A DNA stretch of 64,000 nucleotides, taken from positions 29,817 through 93,816 of the forward strand of contig JAFLBE010000012.1 in the NCBI GenBank assembly GCA_017303995.1. The letters run 5' to 3'. The position numbers were made by a program, and so were the translations under genes. Positions 1 through 7,727 of this stretch are shown here, piece by piece. This DNA is from Bacteroidota bacterium (lineage in GTDB: Bacteria > Bacteroidota > JABWAT01). The notes under the pieces are model-generated. The model searched no databases. It was given only the letters and a program-made list of their open reading frames with translations, and was not told where the DNA came from. Numbering within the stretch: position 1 is the first letter of the stretch; each line of letters starts with the position of its first letter.

Positions 1-283
1 GTTTTATCAGAGAATACCGGGGAAAGATTTTGTGGATGATTCCGAAATCGGTGTCATAAACAGAAAGGGCAACCCAATCGCCCACCGCCGGGAAATCTTC
101 ACGGCCGGAAGCTGTGAAACGCATGTTGCCGGTGATCTCAGCCTCAACTTCAGCGTCCGCTGTTCTCACAATATACCGTTCTTTGTGTTCGGCGATAATC
201 CGCCCGGGTTCAAATCCGGTCAGATTATTTTCAGTCCTGAATTTTTCAAATTTGGGGTTGTACCCGAGGTCTTCCAGTTTCAT
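1..283 (-). CDS. rsgA: Ribosome small subunit-dependent GTPase A, N-terminal part (cut by window edge)
   Basis: Reading the minus strand from the ATG at 281-283 gives an open frame of 94 codons that runs off the left edge. The protein begins MKLEDLGYNPKFEKF, and near residue 66 has PAVGDWVAL, followed by a KIFPRYSLIK stretch. This is the pattern of the N-terminal OB-fold of RsgA/YjeQ, a circularly permuted GTPase that helps mature the 30S subunit. The GTPase and zinc-binding domains would lie beyond the window. No clear ribosome binding site is visible. The stretch is much richer in G+C than most of the window (36 of 60 bases at 61-120). The identification rests on the N-terminal domain only. 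Confidence 0.8.
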   Translation of the reverse strand, partial: MKLEDLGYNPKFEKFRTENNLTGFEPGRIIAEHKERYIVRTADAEVEAEITGNMRFTASGREDFPAVGDWVALSVYDTDFGIIHKIFPRYSLIK

Positions 284-623
284 GGTTCTGTGGGGTTAAG
301 TTGATTTTATTGGATTGGGTTCAATGTAAAACCGGATTTGGTAAAATTCATTTTCATGCCGGATAATTTTATCGTGAAAACGGGATTGCCATGAAAAATC
401 TGCATTAATTTTTCGGGCGGAGAGGGTGACTGCCCGTTTGTATTGATTTATAATAACGCCCAATTAACCCGGTTTCCATTGAGAGACGACCCCAAGACCA
501 ATGGTCGCGGGTTAAAACGATTCGGGAGTCTCTGTATTTGAAATTTGATTTTGATTTGGATTAAAATTACCGGAGACGCTCAGGTTGGGCATCTTAACCA
601 TCGGACAAATATTTAATATGCAA
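284..623. other. Intergenic region with one palindromic element
   Basis: I see no convincing gene here. Positions 482-533 hold nested inverted repeats: AGAGAC (482-487) pairs with GTCTCT (528-533), and inside them GACC-AAT-GGTC forms a small hairpin followed by CGCGGGTTAAAA. The same CGCGGGTTAAAA tail follows a hairpin at 15438-15474, so this is probably a copy of a dispersed intergenic repeat. Confidence 0.5.
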
Positions 624-1679
624 TTAATGCTCTCTCAAGGACTTTATTGTCGTAAAGAATTCAGGTTCATATTCCTCTGCAATACTTTTTGTCATGTCGA
701 GATAGATCTGGATACCAACATTTTCTTTATTAATGATGTGGATCATATAAAAAACGTGGTCGAGGCCCTTTGTCGTATAGCTACATTTTAGAAAAAAGGC
801 ATTTTTATAAGATAGTGGATAGTCTTCATTTTCATGAATTAAAACTTTTTCGATTTTCAAACCCAGTTTTCTAAACGACATTCTTTTTTCGATTGAAAAA
901 AGAGTGACATCCTGTTCATACTTTGATGCATCTTCACAATAAAGCATAATTGCAGGAACGATATTATTTCCACTCTTATCCGTTATGGGTGCTCTTTTAA
1001 AAATATACTGGGTAAATCCGTTTGTATCTTTTTCCGCCAGGTACCAATGAGAATTTGGAAGCTTTAAAAACAAATTTGCTTCATCAATGGCGTAATCGGT
1101 TTTGAAATCTGTTGAATCTGATAAAATTCCAAACTCATCATAAAACTTCCAAACTCCATTTCTGTCGCCATTTTTAAAATATCCTTCAGATTGCTTTAAT
1201 CCGTTCTCACCATAAAAGGTTGTGAAGCCGGACTGAATTCCTTCTGAAAAGGAAGATTTCAAAACCAACATTCCGTTTTTATTATATTCTGAGTATTCTC
1301 CGTTCAGTTTGCCGGAAGTATAATTTTCAATAGCTTCAATTTTACCAGTGTCAAAATACCAGAAATGTTTTCCGGTTTCAAGGTTTTCAGTATAGATGGC
1401 GGTGTGTCTTAGTTTTCCGTTTGAATGATACCACTTAAATTCCCCGGTTTTTATTTCTGGATTCAGTGATACATAATTTCCTGTCATCTGAATCTGATTT
1501 TCAGAAAGAAAATAATCAGTACGGTTAAACAATTCGTTTATTTTTTGTTCAACCCGGTAATATTTTGCTTCAGATTTTTCTGAACGATTCCAATTTGAAT
1601 CGAAATAGGTTGTATCCTGGGCGATAACACTGACTGAAATAAATAACAAGCTTATCGGGAATAAAAATATTTTTTTCAT
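624..1679 (-). CDS. Secreted MORN-repeat (YwqK-like) protein
   Basis: A 351-residue protein with a signal peptide (MKKIFLFPISLLFISVSVIA, cleavage near AQ). Residues about 80-190 contain four to five MORN-type repeats of the form WYxxxGKL..xxxY..G...G, such as GEFKWYHSNGKL and GVWKFYDEFG, as in YwqK-family 'toxin-antitoxin system antitoxin' proteins and many Bacteroidota secreted proteins. The C-terminal 150 residues match nothing I recognise. It is probably exported to the periplasm or surface; its function is unknown. It is monocistronic: the next gene upstream is separated by a repeat-filled gap. Confidence 0.7.
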   Translation of the reverse strand: MKKIFLFPISLLFISVSVIAQDTTYFDSNWNRSEKSEAKYYRVEQKINELFNRTDYFLSENQIQMTGNYVSLNPEIKTGEFKWYHSNGKLRHTAIYTENLETGKHFWYFDTGKIEAIENYTSGKLNGEYSEYNKNGMLVLKSSFSEGIQSGFTTFYGENGLKQSEGYFKNGDRNGVWKFYDEFGILSDSTDFKTDYAIDEANLFLKLPNSHWYLAEKDTNGFTQYIFKRAPITDKSGNNIVPAIMLYCEDASKYEQDVTLFSIEKRMSFRKLGLKIEKVLIHENEDYPLSYKNAFFLKCSYTTKGLDHVFYMIHIINKENVGIQIYLDMTKSIAEEYEPEFFTTIKSLREH

Positions 1680-1827
1680 CGGAGTTTAAAAGTTGGTTTA
1701 TGTTTGTACTTCGGGCTATCTGGGATGCAAATATCTGTAATTATTTTTGAAAAATCACGTTTTGTTAATGTTTCATCTTCTGCACAAGGATTTGCAGATG
1801 CGAAAGACGCAAGAAAAATGCAAACCA

Positions 1828-1935
1828 CCCCGTCCCGATCCCGATTTTCGGGACGGGACACCCCTCCTTAAAAAGGAGGGGAATTTAAAATTCAATTTCA
1901 TTCAAAATTTAAAATTTTCCATTCAAAATTCGGCC
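1828..1935. repeat. Palindromic and AT-rich intergenic repeats
   Basis: GTCCCGA (1832-1838) pairs with TCGGGAC (1848-1854). Next to it CCCCTCCTT (1861-1869) pairs with AAGGAGGGG (1873-1881), which may act as a terminator. It is followed by an AT-rich block built from TTCAAAATTTAAAATT-like units, which recurs near 14708-14745 and 15350-15380. A short open frame through here (1676-1861, minus) is a by-product of the palindrome and is not called as a gene. Confidence 0.6.
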
Positions 1936-1941
1936 AGCCGT

Positions 1942-2334
1942 TTATTCCATTCCGCCTGGCTGAATGATGCTGTTCCGGTTTCCTTCCGTATCCAGAAATG
2001 AGACGTAAAGTCCGAAGCCGGGAATATCCATGGGTTCGCCAAGAACCTTTCCACCGTGAGATTTAATTTTTGATAATACTTTATTTATATCATCCACACC
2101 GATTACGACAGAAGGATATTGTGCCGGCCAGTCTGGTTTAACAGGATAAAGTCCACCATTGATGGCGCCGGCCGGAAGTCCGGGTTTGGCATCGGATTCT
2201 GTGGTCGTGACAAGAATGTAATGTCCGCTTTCTTCCCCTAGATCCTGTGTTTTCCATCCGAACACATCGTGATAAAAACCGGCAATTCTTTTACCGTCGG
2301 CGTAAGGCAGTTCAAAATGGACAACGGGATACAT
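1942..2334 (-). CDS. VOC-family (glyoxalase/dioxygenase superfamily) protein
   Basis: A 130-residue single VOC domain: MYPVVHFELPYADGKRIAGF at the start, WKTQDLG and GHYILVTTT in the first half, then a paired beta-alpha-beta unit with VGVDDINKVLSKI-like spacing (VVIGVDDINKVL) and GLYVSFLDTEGNRNSI at the end. Proteins of this type ('CFP-30-like', bleomycin-resistance/dioxygenase superfamily) are usually dimeric metal-binding enzymes of unknown substrate. The start at 2334 is preferred over an upstream one at 2400 because it follows AGGAG with five bases spacing and avoids overlap with vapC. It lies downstream of the vapBC pair on the same strand. Confidence 0.75.
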   Translation of the reverse strand: MYPVVHFELPYADGKRIAGFYHDVFGWKTQDLGEESGHYILVTTTESDAKPGLPAGAINGGLYPVKPDWPAQYPSVVIGVDDINKVLSKIKSHGGKVLGEPMDIPGFGLYVSFLDTEGNRNSIIQPGGME

Positions 2335-2374
2335 AAGCGCTCCTGAATTGATCTGGTTGGTTTTGAGTTTCGGT

Positions 2375-2767
2375 CTATTTTTCAAGAAGCCTGAATTCAA
2401 TATTCTGTTTCATTAACTGAAAATGAGAATCAAGTGTAAAAAGGGATAATCCGTTTTGAATGACATTTTGCAATATAATCAGGTCCGGAATGCCGATTTT
2501 GTTTATTCCCGATTTCAGATTCATGAACTGAAGGTCAATAATATCCGGCCAAACAATAGTTAATGGAATTACTTTGACAGATTTCAGTGCCTGAATAACC
2601 TCACTTTGACCTTTTTGACTGAGAACCGGAATCAGTTCAGCAAGAATAAGTTCATTGGTACAAATCTGGTTTGTGTCAATCAGCCCTTCGAAACGATCAG
2701 CATCAATCTCTCCGCTTCCACGGAAATAATCGATCCAGACTGATGAATCAACAAGTATCAGACTCAT
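2375..2767 (-). CDS. vapC: PIN-domain ribonuclease toxin, VapC family
   Basis: A 130-residue PIN domain. The acidic residues expected to bind Mg2+ are present: D7 (ILVDSSVWIDYF), E44 (LILAEL), D95 (IGIPDLII) and D113 (FTLDSHF). VapC toxins cleave tRNA or other RNA when freed from their antitoxin. It starts four bases inside the upstream antitoxin gene (ATGA overlap), the usual vapBC arrangement with translational coupling. All catalytic positions are intact, so it is probably active. Confidence 0.9.
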   Translation of the reverse strand: MSLILVDSSVWIDYFRGSGEIDADRFEGLIDTNQICTNELILAELIPVLSQKGQSEVIQALKSVKVIPLTIVWPDIIDLQFMNLKSGINKIGIPDLIILQNVIQNGLSLFTLDSHFQLMKQNIEFRLLEK

Positions 2768-2955
2768 CGTTTTCTCAGTTGATCAAGATCGATGCTCAGA
2801 TCTATTTTTCCCCGGAAATTTTTCAGGGATTTGACTTTTTCTTTCTGGATCAGGTTAATCAGAGCTTCTTTAATCACCTCTGTTTTGGTTGAAATATGGG
2901 TAAGCTCCATGGCTTCCGCCAAAAGGTTTTCCGGAATATCGAGTGTTGTTCTCAT
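2764..2955 (-). CDS. vapB: VapB-type antitoxin
   Basis: A 63-residue protein that starts MRTTLDIPENLLAEAMELT. It resembles the ribbon-helix-helix N-terminus of VapB antitoxins that begin 'MRTTxxIPxxLLxEA'. The charged C-terminal tail would wrap the toxin. I chose the ATG at 2953-2955, which has AAGGAG six bases upstream, over an in-frame start 26 codons earlier that would add a hydrophobic stretch foreign to the family. The DNA just upstream holds three spaced ATGCAT palindromes, candidate operators for autoregulation. Confidence 0.88.
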   Translation of the reverse strand: MRTTLDIPENLLAEAMELTHISTKTEVIKEALINLIQKEKVKSLKNFRGKIDLSIDLDQLRKR

Positions 2956-2968
2956 CTTTAACTCCTTA

Positions 2969-3020
2969 ATGCATAAACATGAAAATAAAGATATGCATAA
3001 AAATATGAAAGTATATGCAT
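2969..3020 (-). promoter_or_regulatory. Candidate vapBC operator: three spaced ATGCAT palindromes
   Basis: ATGCAT occurs at 2969-2974, 2993-2998 and 3015-3020, that is 24 and 22 bases apart (about two helical turns). They flank a -7-like TATCTTTA on the minus strand and lie 14-65 bases upstream of the vapB start. VapBC complexes normally repress their own promoter through paired palindromes, so this placement fits an operator. Binding itself is inferred. Confidence 0.55.
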
Positions 3021-3228
3021 TGAAATTAATCATTTAATAAAATATCTGTCTTCCGATAAGTGATGTAGGTTTCCATTTCGTTCTAAGAAAACCCGGTGGG
3101 ATGGACCCCCGTCTGCACGGGGGTGACAGCCAAAAGTATTTTCGTCCCTTTTATTTTTTTGCTCCGCAGAACCTCGTTTCAAAATTTATCCTTCCGGTCA
3201 CTTGTCACCGGTCCCTCGTCCCTGGATT

Positions 3229-6200
3229 TCATCCGTCCAGAAATTCTACTTTTTCCACCTGAAGCGTGATGGCTGAAAAGTCTTCCATGATGAGTCCGTA
3301 GAGTTTGTACGGTTTAACCGTGCTGAGCATCGTGCAGAATTTCGCATACGCTTCGGGGAAGAAAACCGTTTCGTAAATGGCGGTCGTATCCTCAAAACTC
3401 ACAAATTGCATCGGTTCATCATTTTTGGTGTAAACCACTTTTCTCGTAATCATCCAGCCGATGGTTCTGACTCTTTTTCCCACAAATAAATGGAGTTTGC
3501 TGCCCGGAATGTGATTCAGCCGGTCGGTAATTCTCTTAAACAAAAACAGCGGGTGAACCGAAAGCACAAAATCCAGCGTCAGCATTTCATCTTCGATCAC
3601 TTTTTCGTACGGATAGTCAGGAACCGGCGGCGGCGGCAAAGCCGGCGTTTCAAACAGATCAAAACAATCACCCACCTGAACGGATGACCGGGAATAGTGA
3701 AGTTCGGCCTCCCACATGAGCTCCGGACGGGTTTTGCCCTGATTGATGGAATCGAGAGAGCCCGACTTGATCAGAATCTGAAGGTCACTGAGTTGCGGAC
3801 TGGTCCGGTTAATGAGATCGGACATTGACGTGAATTTTCCCCGTTTCTGCCGGTCACCCAGAACCCGAACGATGTAGTCTTTTGTGAGATTTTTGATCTG
3901 CATGAATCCGACCCGCAGATACGGGAAATCCCGGCTGACAAGCTGCGGTGAAGCCTGTTTCGGACGTTCGGGCTTTTTAACTTCGTAGCTGATCCGGTTT
4001 TCGTTCAGCAGGGAATCGAGTCCGGCTGTTTTTCCGTTTTCAGGATGAAAGGTGCCAGGAGAAAAGGTGTAGCCGTTGTATTCGTACATGCTGTCGTTGA
4101 TGTCGGGCAGGAGAATGGAAATACCCATCCGCCGGGCTTCTGAAATGTACCCGAACGGCGAGTAAAATCCGCCCTGATTCGAGATCACCGCTGCAATAAA
4201 TTCCGCTGGAAAATGGGCTTTCATGTAGGCCGAATGGAAGGAAACCACCACGTACGATGCGCTGTGCGGTTTATTGAACGAATATCCGGCGAAACTGTGA
4301 ATCATGTCCCAGATTTCATCGGTTTTTGCCTGCGTCAGTCCTTTGCTCCGGCATCCGTCCATGAAAAGCTGTTTGTAGCGGATTTTCATTTCGTTGTCGT
4401 TCTTCCGGCTGAGAGACTTCAGCAGTTTGGTGGCGTCGTACTCATCCATATCCGCCAGCGTCATTCCTGCCTTGATCACATCTTCCTGATAACACATAAT
4501 GCCGTAGGTTTCGCTGAGCTGATCGGCCAGAAGCGGATGAATCGGTTCCCAGTCGCCGCCTTTTACCCGGCGCACGTACTCGGTGATGAACTTGTTGGCC
4601 GCCGGCCGGATGATGGAACTGTGGATGGTGAGATGGTCGAAATCGCCCAGCCGTGTCTTTTCCTGAAGCTGGCGCATGGCGGGAGATTCCACATAAAAAA
4701 CGCCCATGGATTTCCCGTTTCCGAGCATGTCAAGCGTTTTTTGATCGGTGAACACATCGAACGTTTCGAAATCGACAAGATGTCCGTAATGCTGGTAAAC
4801 CGACCGTTTGATGTCACGGATAACGGCCAGTGACCGGTTGCCGAGAATGTCAATTTTGATGAGTCCGGAATCTTCGGTCTGATCTTTTTCCCACTGAACA
4901 ACGGGAATGCCCTTCGGTGCCGGTTCGAGCGGAGCATGCGTGCGGATGGGTGCTTCAGTAATGACAAATCCGCCGGCGTGCACCGAAATGTACCGTGGAA
5001 ACCCGAGAATATCCGACGAAATCTGCAGGACCGACTTCCACTGGTTCGAAAGTCCTTTTGCCTGGGGTGAGGTCATAAACGTTTCAACTCCGTGCGAGCC
5101 GTAATACTGCGAAAACATGGGGATCCGGTGAAAAAATGCCTGAATTTCCATTTCGGGGATGCCGAAAACCTTTGCCACTTCCCTGATGGCCATCCGGTCT
5201 TTGTAAAGCACGTGATTGCAGACCATGGCACAGTAGTCGGTTCCGTACGTCTGGAACAGCGTGTCGATGATGTCGTCCCGTTCATCCCAGCAGAAATCCA
5301 CGTCAATGTCGGGCGGATCGTCACGGCGCATGTTGAGAAACCGTTCGAAGAAAAGATTATGTCGGATGGGTTCCACATCGGTGATGTTTAAACAATAGGC
5401 GATGATGCTGGCGGCGGCAGATCCACGGCCGCAGTGCGACGACGATTGCTTCACAATAAAACTGACGGTGAGAAAATATTCCGAAAAACTTTTGGCTTCG
5501 ATGATGGTCAGTTCTTTTTCGATCCGGCTGACGATGGCTTCATTAAGCCGGCCGTACCGTTTCACGGCACCTTCATAAGTCAGTTTTCTGAGATGATCGA
5601 AGGGGGAACTGCCGGCAGGTCCGAGATACCTGGGCTTGAACAACTGGTTCGGGGGATACGACCAAGTTAAGTCACGGGCAACTGCGGTGAGATTTTCAAC
5701 CGCTTCGGGGAGAATCTCGAACCGCCGGATCAGTTCGTCAGGGGGAAGCAAATACGTTTCTTCGCTGATGAGGTCAGTGGGACTCAGCTGCGACAGGGTT
5801 TTATTATCCCGGATGGCTTTCAGCACCTGATGACGCAGAAAGTTGTCTTTTTTGACCATGTAAACCGGGTGAGCAGCAATGGGGCGGACTCCGCTCTTTT
5901 TCGCACGGCGGAGTTTGATCAGGGGAATGTGGAACGAATCAATCTGCAGGTAGACGTCATGGATTCCGCCTTCCACTTTCAGGAATTCTGCCAGTTCTAC
6001 CGACGGCGTCATGAAAATAAGTCCGCCCGCATGAAGGGGAAGCAGCAGCCTGAGATTGGCTTTTTTATCCTCCTGAAGCCGGGAAACGAGCTGAGTGAGA
6101 TTAGCAAATCCCTCGGCATTTTTCACGTAAGCCGAAATTTCCTGAACGGAATCTTTCAGATGGGCGCCGGTGATGGCCCGGAGTCCGAACGTTCTGGCCG

Positions 6201-6354
6201 TCTCGTAATAGAGAAACAGGATATACAAATTATTGATATCCGTGAGGGCAATGGTGTCATAACCCAGATCACGGACCCGGCGGCAGAGTCCTTCAATATC
6301 AGAAGCACCCCATCCGAAAGAAAAATTGGAATGTAAGTTTAATAGTGGAAACAT
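3229..6354 (-). CDS. dnaE2: DNA polymerase III alpha subunit, short error-prone (DnaE2-like) type
   Basis: A 1041-residue C-family polymerase. The N-terminal PHP domain begins at once (LHSNFSF, then IALTDINN). The palm holds PDIDVDF near residue 352 and KIDILGNRSLAVI near 505, which supply the three catalytic aspartates. SFNKPHSASYVVVSF and GGFYSPFGYISEARRMG follow near residue 700-745. An OB-fold-like segment lies near the end (RVRTIGWMITRKVVYTKN). The length and the GGFYSP motif match the short DnaE2/Bacteroidota-type second alpha subunit used in damage tolerance, rather than the replicative DnaE with its long C-terminal region. An SOS box sits two bases before the start codon. No imuA/imuB or lexA neighbour is present. 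The gene is G+C-richer than its surroundings. Confidence 0.85.
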   Translation of the reverse strand: MFPLLNLHSNFSFGWGASDIEGLCRRVRDLGYDTIALTDINNLYILFLYYETARTFGLRAITGAHLKDSVQEISAYVKNAEGFANLTQLVSRLQEDKKANLRLLLPLHAGGLIFMTPSVELAEFLKVEGGIHDVYLQIDSFHIPLIKLRRAKKSGVRPIAAHPVYMVKKDNFLRHQVLKAIRDNKTLSQLSPTDLISEETYLLPPDELIRRFEILPEAVENLTAVARDLTWSYPPNQLFKPRYLGPAGSSPFDHLRKLTYEGAVKRYGRLNEAIVSRIEKELTIIEAKSFSEYFLTVSFIVKQSSSHCGRGSAAASIIAYCLNITDVEPIRHNLFFERFLNMRRDDPPDIDVDFCWDERDDIIDTLFQTYGTDYCAMVCNHVLYKDRMAIREVAKVFGIPEMEIQAFFHRIPMFSQYYGSHGVETFMTSPQAKGLSNQWKSVLQISSDILGFPRYISVHAGGFVITEAPIRTHAPLEPAPKGIPVVQWEKDQTEDSGLIKIDILGNRSLAVIRDIKRSVYQHYGHLVDFETFDVFTDQKTLDMLGNGKSMGVFYVESPAMRQLQEKTRLGDFDHLTIHSSIIRPAANKFITEYVRRVKGGDWEPIHPLLADQLSETYGIMCYQEDVIKAGMTLADMDEYDATKLLKSLSRKNDNEMKIRYKQLFMDGCRSKGLTQAKTDEIWDMIHSFAGYSFNKPHSASYVVVSFHSAYMKAHFPAEFIAAVISNQGGFYSPFGYISEARRMGISILLPDINDSMYEYNGYTFSPGTFHPENGKTAGLDSLLNENRISYEVKKPERPKQASPQLVSRDFPYLRVGFMQIKNLTKDYIVRVLGDRQKRGKFTSMSDLINRTSPQLSDLQILIKSGSLDSINQGKTRPELMWEAELHYSRSSVQVGDCFDLFETPALPPPPVPDYPYEKVIEDEMLTLDFVLSVHPLFLFKRITDRLNHIPGSKLHLFVGKRVRTIGWMITRKVVYTKNDEPMQFVSFEDTTAIYETVFFPEAYAKFCTMLSTVKPYKLYGLIMEDFSAITLQVEKVEFLDG

Positions 6355-6355
6355 A

Positions 6356-6392
6356 ACTGTACAAATATACAGTAATATTTGGATAGGAACAA
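6356..6392 (-). promoter_or_regulatory. SOS (LexA) box overlapping a Bacteroidota-type promoter of dnaE2
   Basis: Positions 6356-6373 read ACTGTACAAATATACAGT on the plus strand, a dyad with the Escherichia coli-type core CTGT-N8-ACAG (6357-6372). On the minus strand the same bases contain a -7 element TATATTTG (6369 to 6362), with a -33 TTG at 6392-6390 exactly 20 bases upstream. LexA bound here would cover the -7 element. The start codon is at 6354, so the mRNA is probably nearly leaderless. Confidence 0.8.
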
Positions 6393-6428
6393 GAGAGAAC
6401 GGGTGGCGGTTTTACGCTGTACTGCCTG

Positions 6429-6450
6429 CCCCGAAAGCTTTCGGGGTTTT
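6429..6450. repeat. Perfect 18-base palindrome, dispersed family
   Basis: CCCCGAAAGCTTTCGGGG (6429-6446) followed by TTTT. A sister copy with a G in the centre, CCCCGAAAGCGTTCGGGG, is at 11772-11789, and related CCCGAA..TTCGGG cores occur near 23418, 33945 and 63311. It may act as a terminator. The rest of the 6374-6685 gap holds no gene that I can see; TAACTTTG at 6573-6580 could be a -7 element for the next gene. Confidence 0.6.
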
Positions 6451-6685
6451 ACGGGGTACGGGGTGAAGCGGGTTTCTCATTTAATTTTGATTTAGTTATC
6501 TTTAGAAAACCTTCCAAAACTGATTTTCATGCTGTGAACAGGTGGTTGGCGTTATGGTTATTTACACATGGTTAACTTTGTTAATCTTTTTGCATCCCAT
6601 TATTCAATCCAAAACGGTTTAAAATTTTTGAAAATCAAAGCATTTTTGCGGTAAAAAGTGGTATAAAATTGAGAGGAAAAGAAAA

Positions 6686-7387
6686 ATGTTCAGTTATCTT
6701 AAGTTCCCTTTAACAGCTATTTTAATGTTTCAGATGTTTTCCGGTTGTAACGAAGACAGTGTAAACTCAGTAGATAACGACAGTACAAAACCAATCGGAA
6801 ACGGTACCCTGAGTTACAACGGATTCACGTATAAAACGGTCGTTATCGGTACTCAGGAATGGACTGTAGAGAACCTGAGGACTAAGAAATATAATGATGG
6901 AACCGAAATAACCAATATAACCGATAACAATGCCTGGATGACAGCAAACAGTGGTGCCCGTTGTGCTAATGACAATAATGAAGGTACCGTTGCCACCTAT
7001 GGCTATTTGTACAACTGGTATGCGGTAAACACCGGAAAACTTGCTCCGGCTGGCTGGCGGGTGGCAACAGATGCTGACTGGACTAAATTGATCAATTTTG
7101 TTGGTGGGGGTTCAACCGCAGGAACCAAACTAAAAGCAAAATCAGGCTGGTTCAATAACAAAAATGGGACAGATGAGTATGGCTTCAATGCTCTTCCGGG
7201 TGGGGGGCGTTCGGGTGACAGTGGTTTATTCAGCAGTCTTGAAAGCTCTGGTGGCTGGTGGAGTTCCTCAAGCTACGGTGCGACTCTCGCCTGGAACCGG
7301 AACATTTACTATTATGATAACGGCGTGTACCGGAGTAGCTATTATCAAAGAGGTGGTTTTTCAGTTCGTTTAGTTCGGGATAAATGA
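6686..7387 (+). CDS. FISUMP-domain lipoprotein
   Basis: A 233-residue lipoprotein: a hydrophobic start, then the lipobox MFSGC with the cysteine near residue 21. The mature part is one Fibrobacter succinogenes major paralogous domain: FTYKTVVIGTQEWTVENL near residue 47, GYLYNWYAV, GWRVATDADWTKL, GFNALPGGGR, WWSSSS and the terminal GGFSVRLVRDK. These domains resemble formylglycine-generating/C-type-lectin folds and sit on the cell surface; their role is unknown. A second family member lies at 16383-17363. A terminator follows at 7419-7440. Confidence 0.85.
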   Translation: MFSYLKFPLTAILMFQMFSGCNEDSVNSVDNDSTKPIGNGTLSYNGFTYKTVVIGTQEWTVENLRTKKYNDGTEITNITDNNAWMTANSGARCANDNNEGTVATYGYLYNWYAVNTGKLAPAGWRVATDADWTKLINFVGGGSTAGTKLKAKSGWFNNKNGTDEYGFNALPGGGRSGDSGLFSSLESSGGWWSSSSYGATLAWNRNIYYYDNGVYRSSYYQRGGFSVRLVRDK

Positions 7388-7418
7388 CAAAACCTGATTT
7401 TTAATTTGAAATGAATTT

Positions 7419-7440
7419 GGGGGGCTGTTGCCCCTTTTTT
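7419..7440 (+). terminator. Rho-independent terminator after the FISUMP gene
   Basis: GGGGC (7421-7425), loop TGTT, GCCCC (7430-7434), then six T (7435-7440). It starts 33 bases after the stop codon of the FISUMP lipoprotein gene. Confidence 0.75.
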
Positions 7441-7468
7441 ATTGTAAGCCCAATTCATTCACTCCCTT

Positions 7469-7681
7469 GAGTTTGATACAAAATTTGATGAGGGTGAAGA
7501 CATCGCCGGGCATCTCGATTTATCACAGGCAGCCCGGTTGCAACAGGGACAAAAACGGGTCAATGTTGATTTTCCTATCTGGATGGTTCAGAAATTGGAT
7601 CAGGAAGCCAAAAAACTCGGCGTCACCCGTCAATCCATTATCAAAGTCAGGATTGCAGATAAGCTGAAGGAAGTGAAGTAA
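7469..7681 (+). pseudogene. Decayed BrnA/CopG-type antitoxin without a start codon or toxin
   Basis: From 7469 an open frame of 70 codons reads EFDTKFDEGEDIAGHLDLS, then KRVNVDFPIWMVQKLDQEAK and KKLGVTRQSIIKVRIADKL. This matches the CopG/BrnA-like antitoxins that begin 'MkxxEFDxKFDxGEDI' and end in a ribbon-helix-helix domain. The frame continues upstream to a TAA at 7445-7447 with no ATG, GTG or TTG; only an ATT (7457) could start it. The BrnT-type toxin that normally precedes it is absent: a terminator and the FISUMP gene stand there instead. It is either a remnant or uses a very unusual start. Confidence 0.65.
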
Positions 7682-7727
7682 TTTTTGAACTGTTAAAAGG
7701 AAGATTTATCCGGGAGCTATTTTTCTA

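Noticed and set aside
32..304. 90-codon plus-strand frame at the left edge
   Set aside because: It is antisense to the RsgA N-terminal domain, which has recognisable conserved motifs.
1676..1861. 61-codon frame upstream of the MORN protein
   Set aside because: It runs through a palindromic repeat, has no ribosome binding site and resembles no protein.
4213..4833. 206-codon open frame on the plus strand inside dnaE2
   Set aside because: It lies antisense to the conserved catalytic region of the polymerase; the protein shows no family features and the frame results from the G+C-rich codon use of dnaE2. The same holds for the frames at 5092-5391 and 5830-6336.
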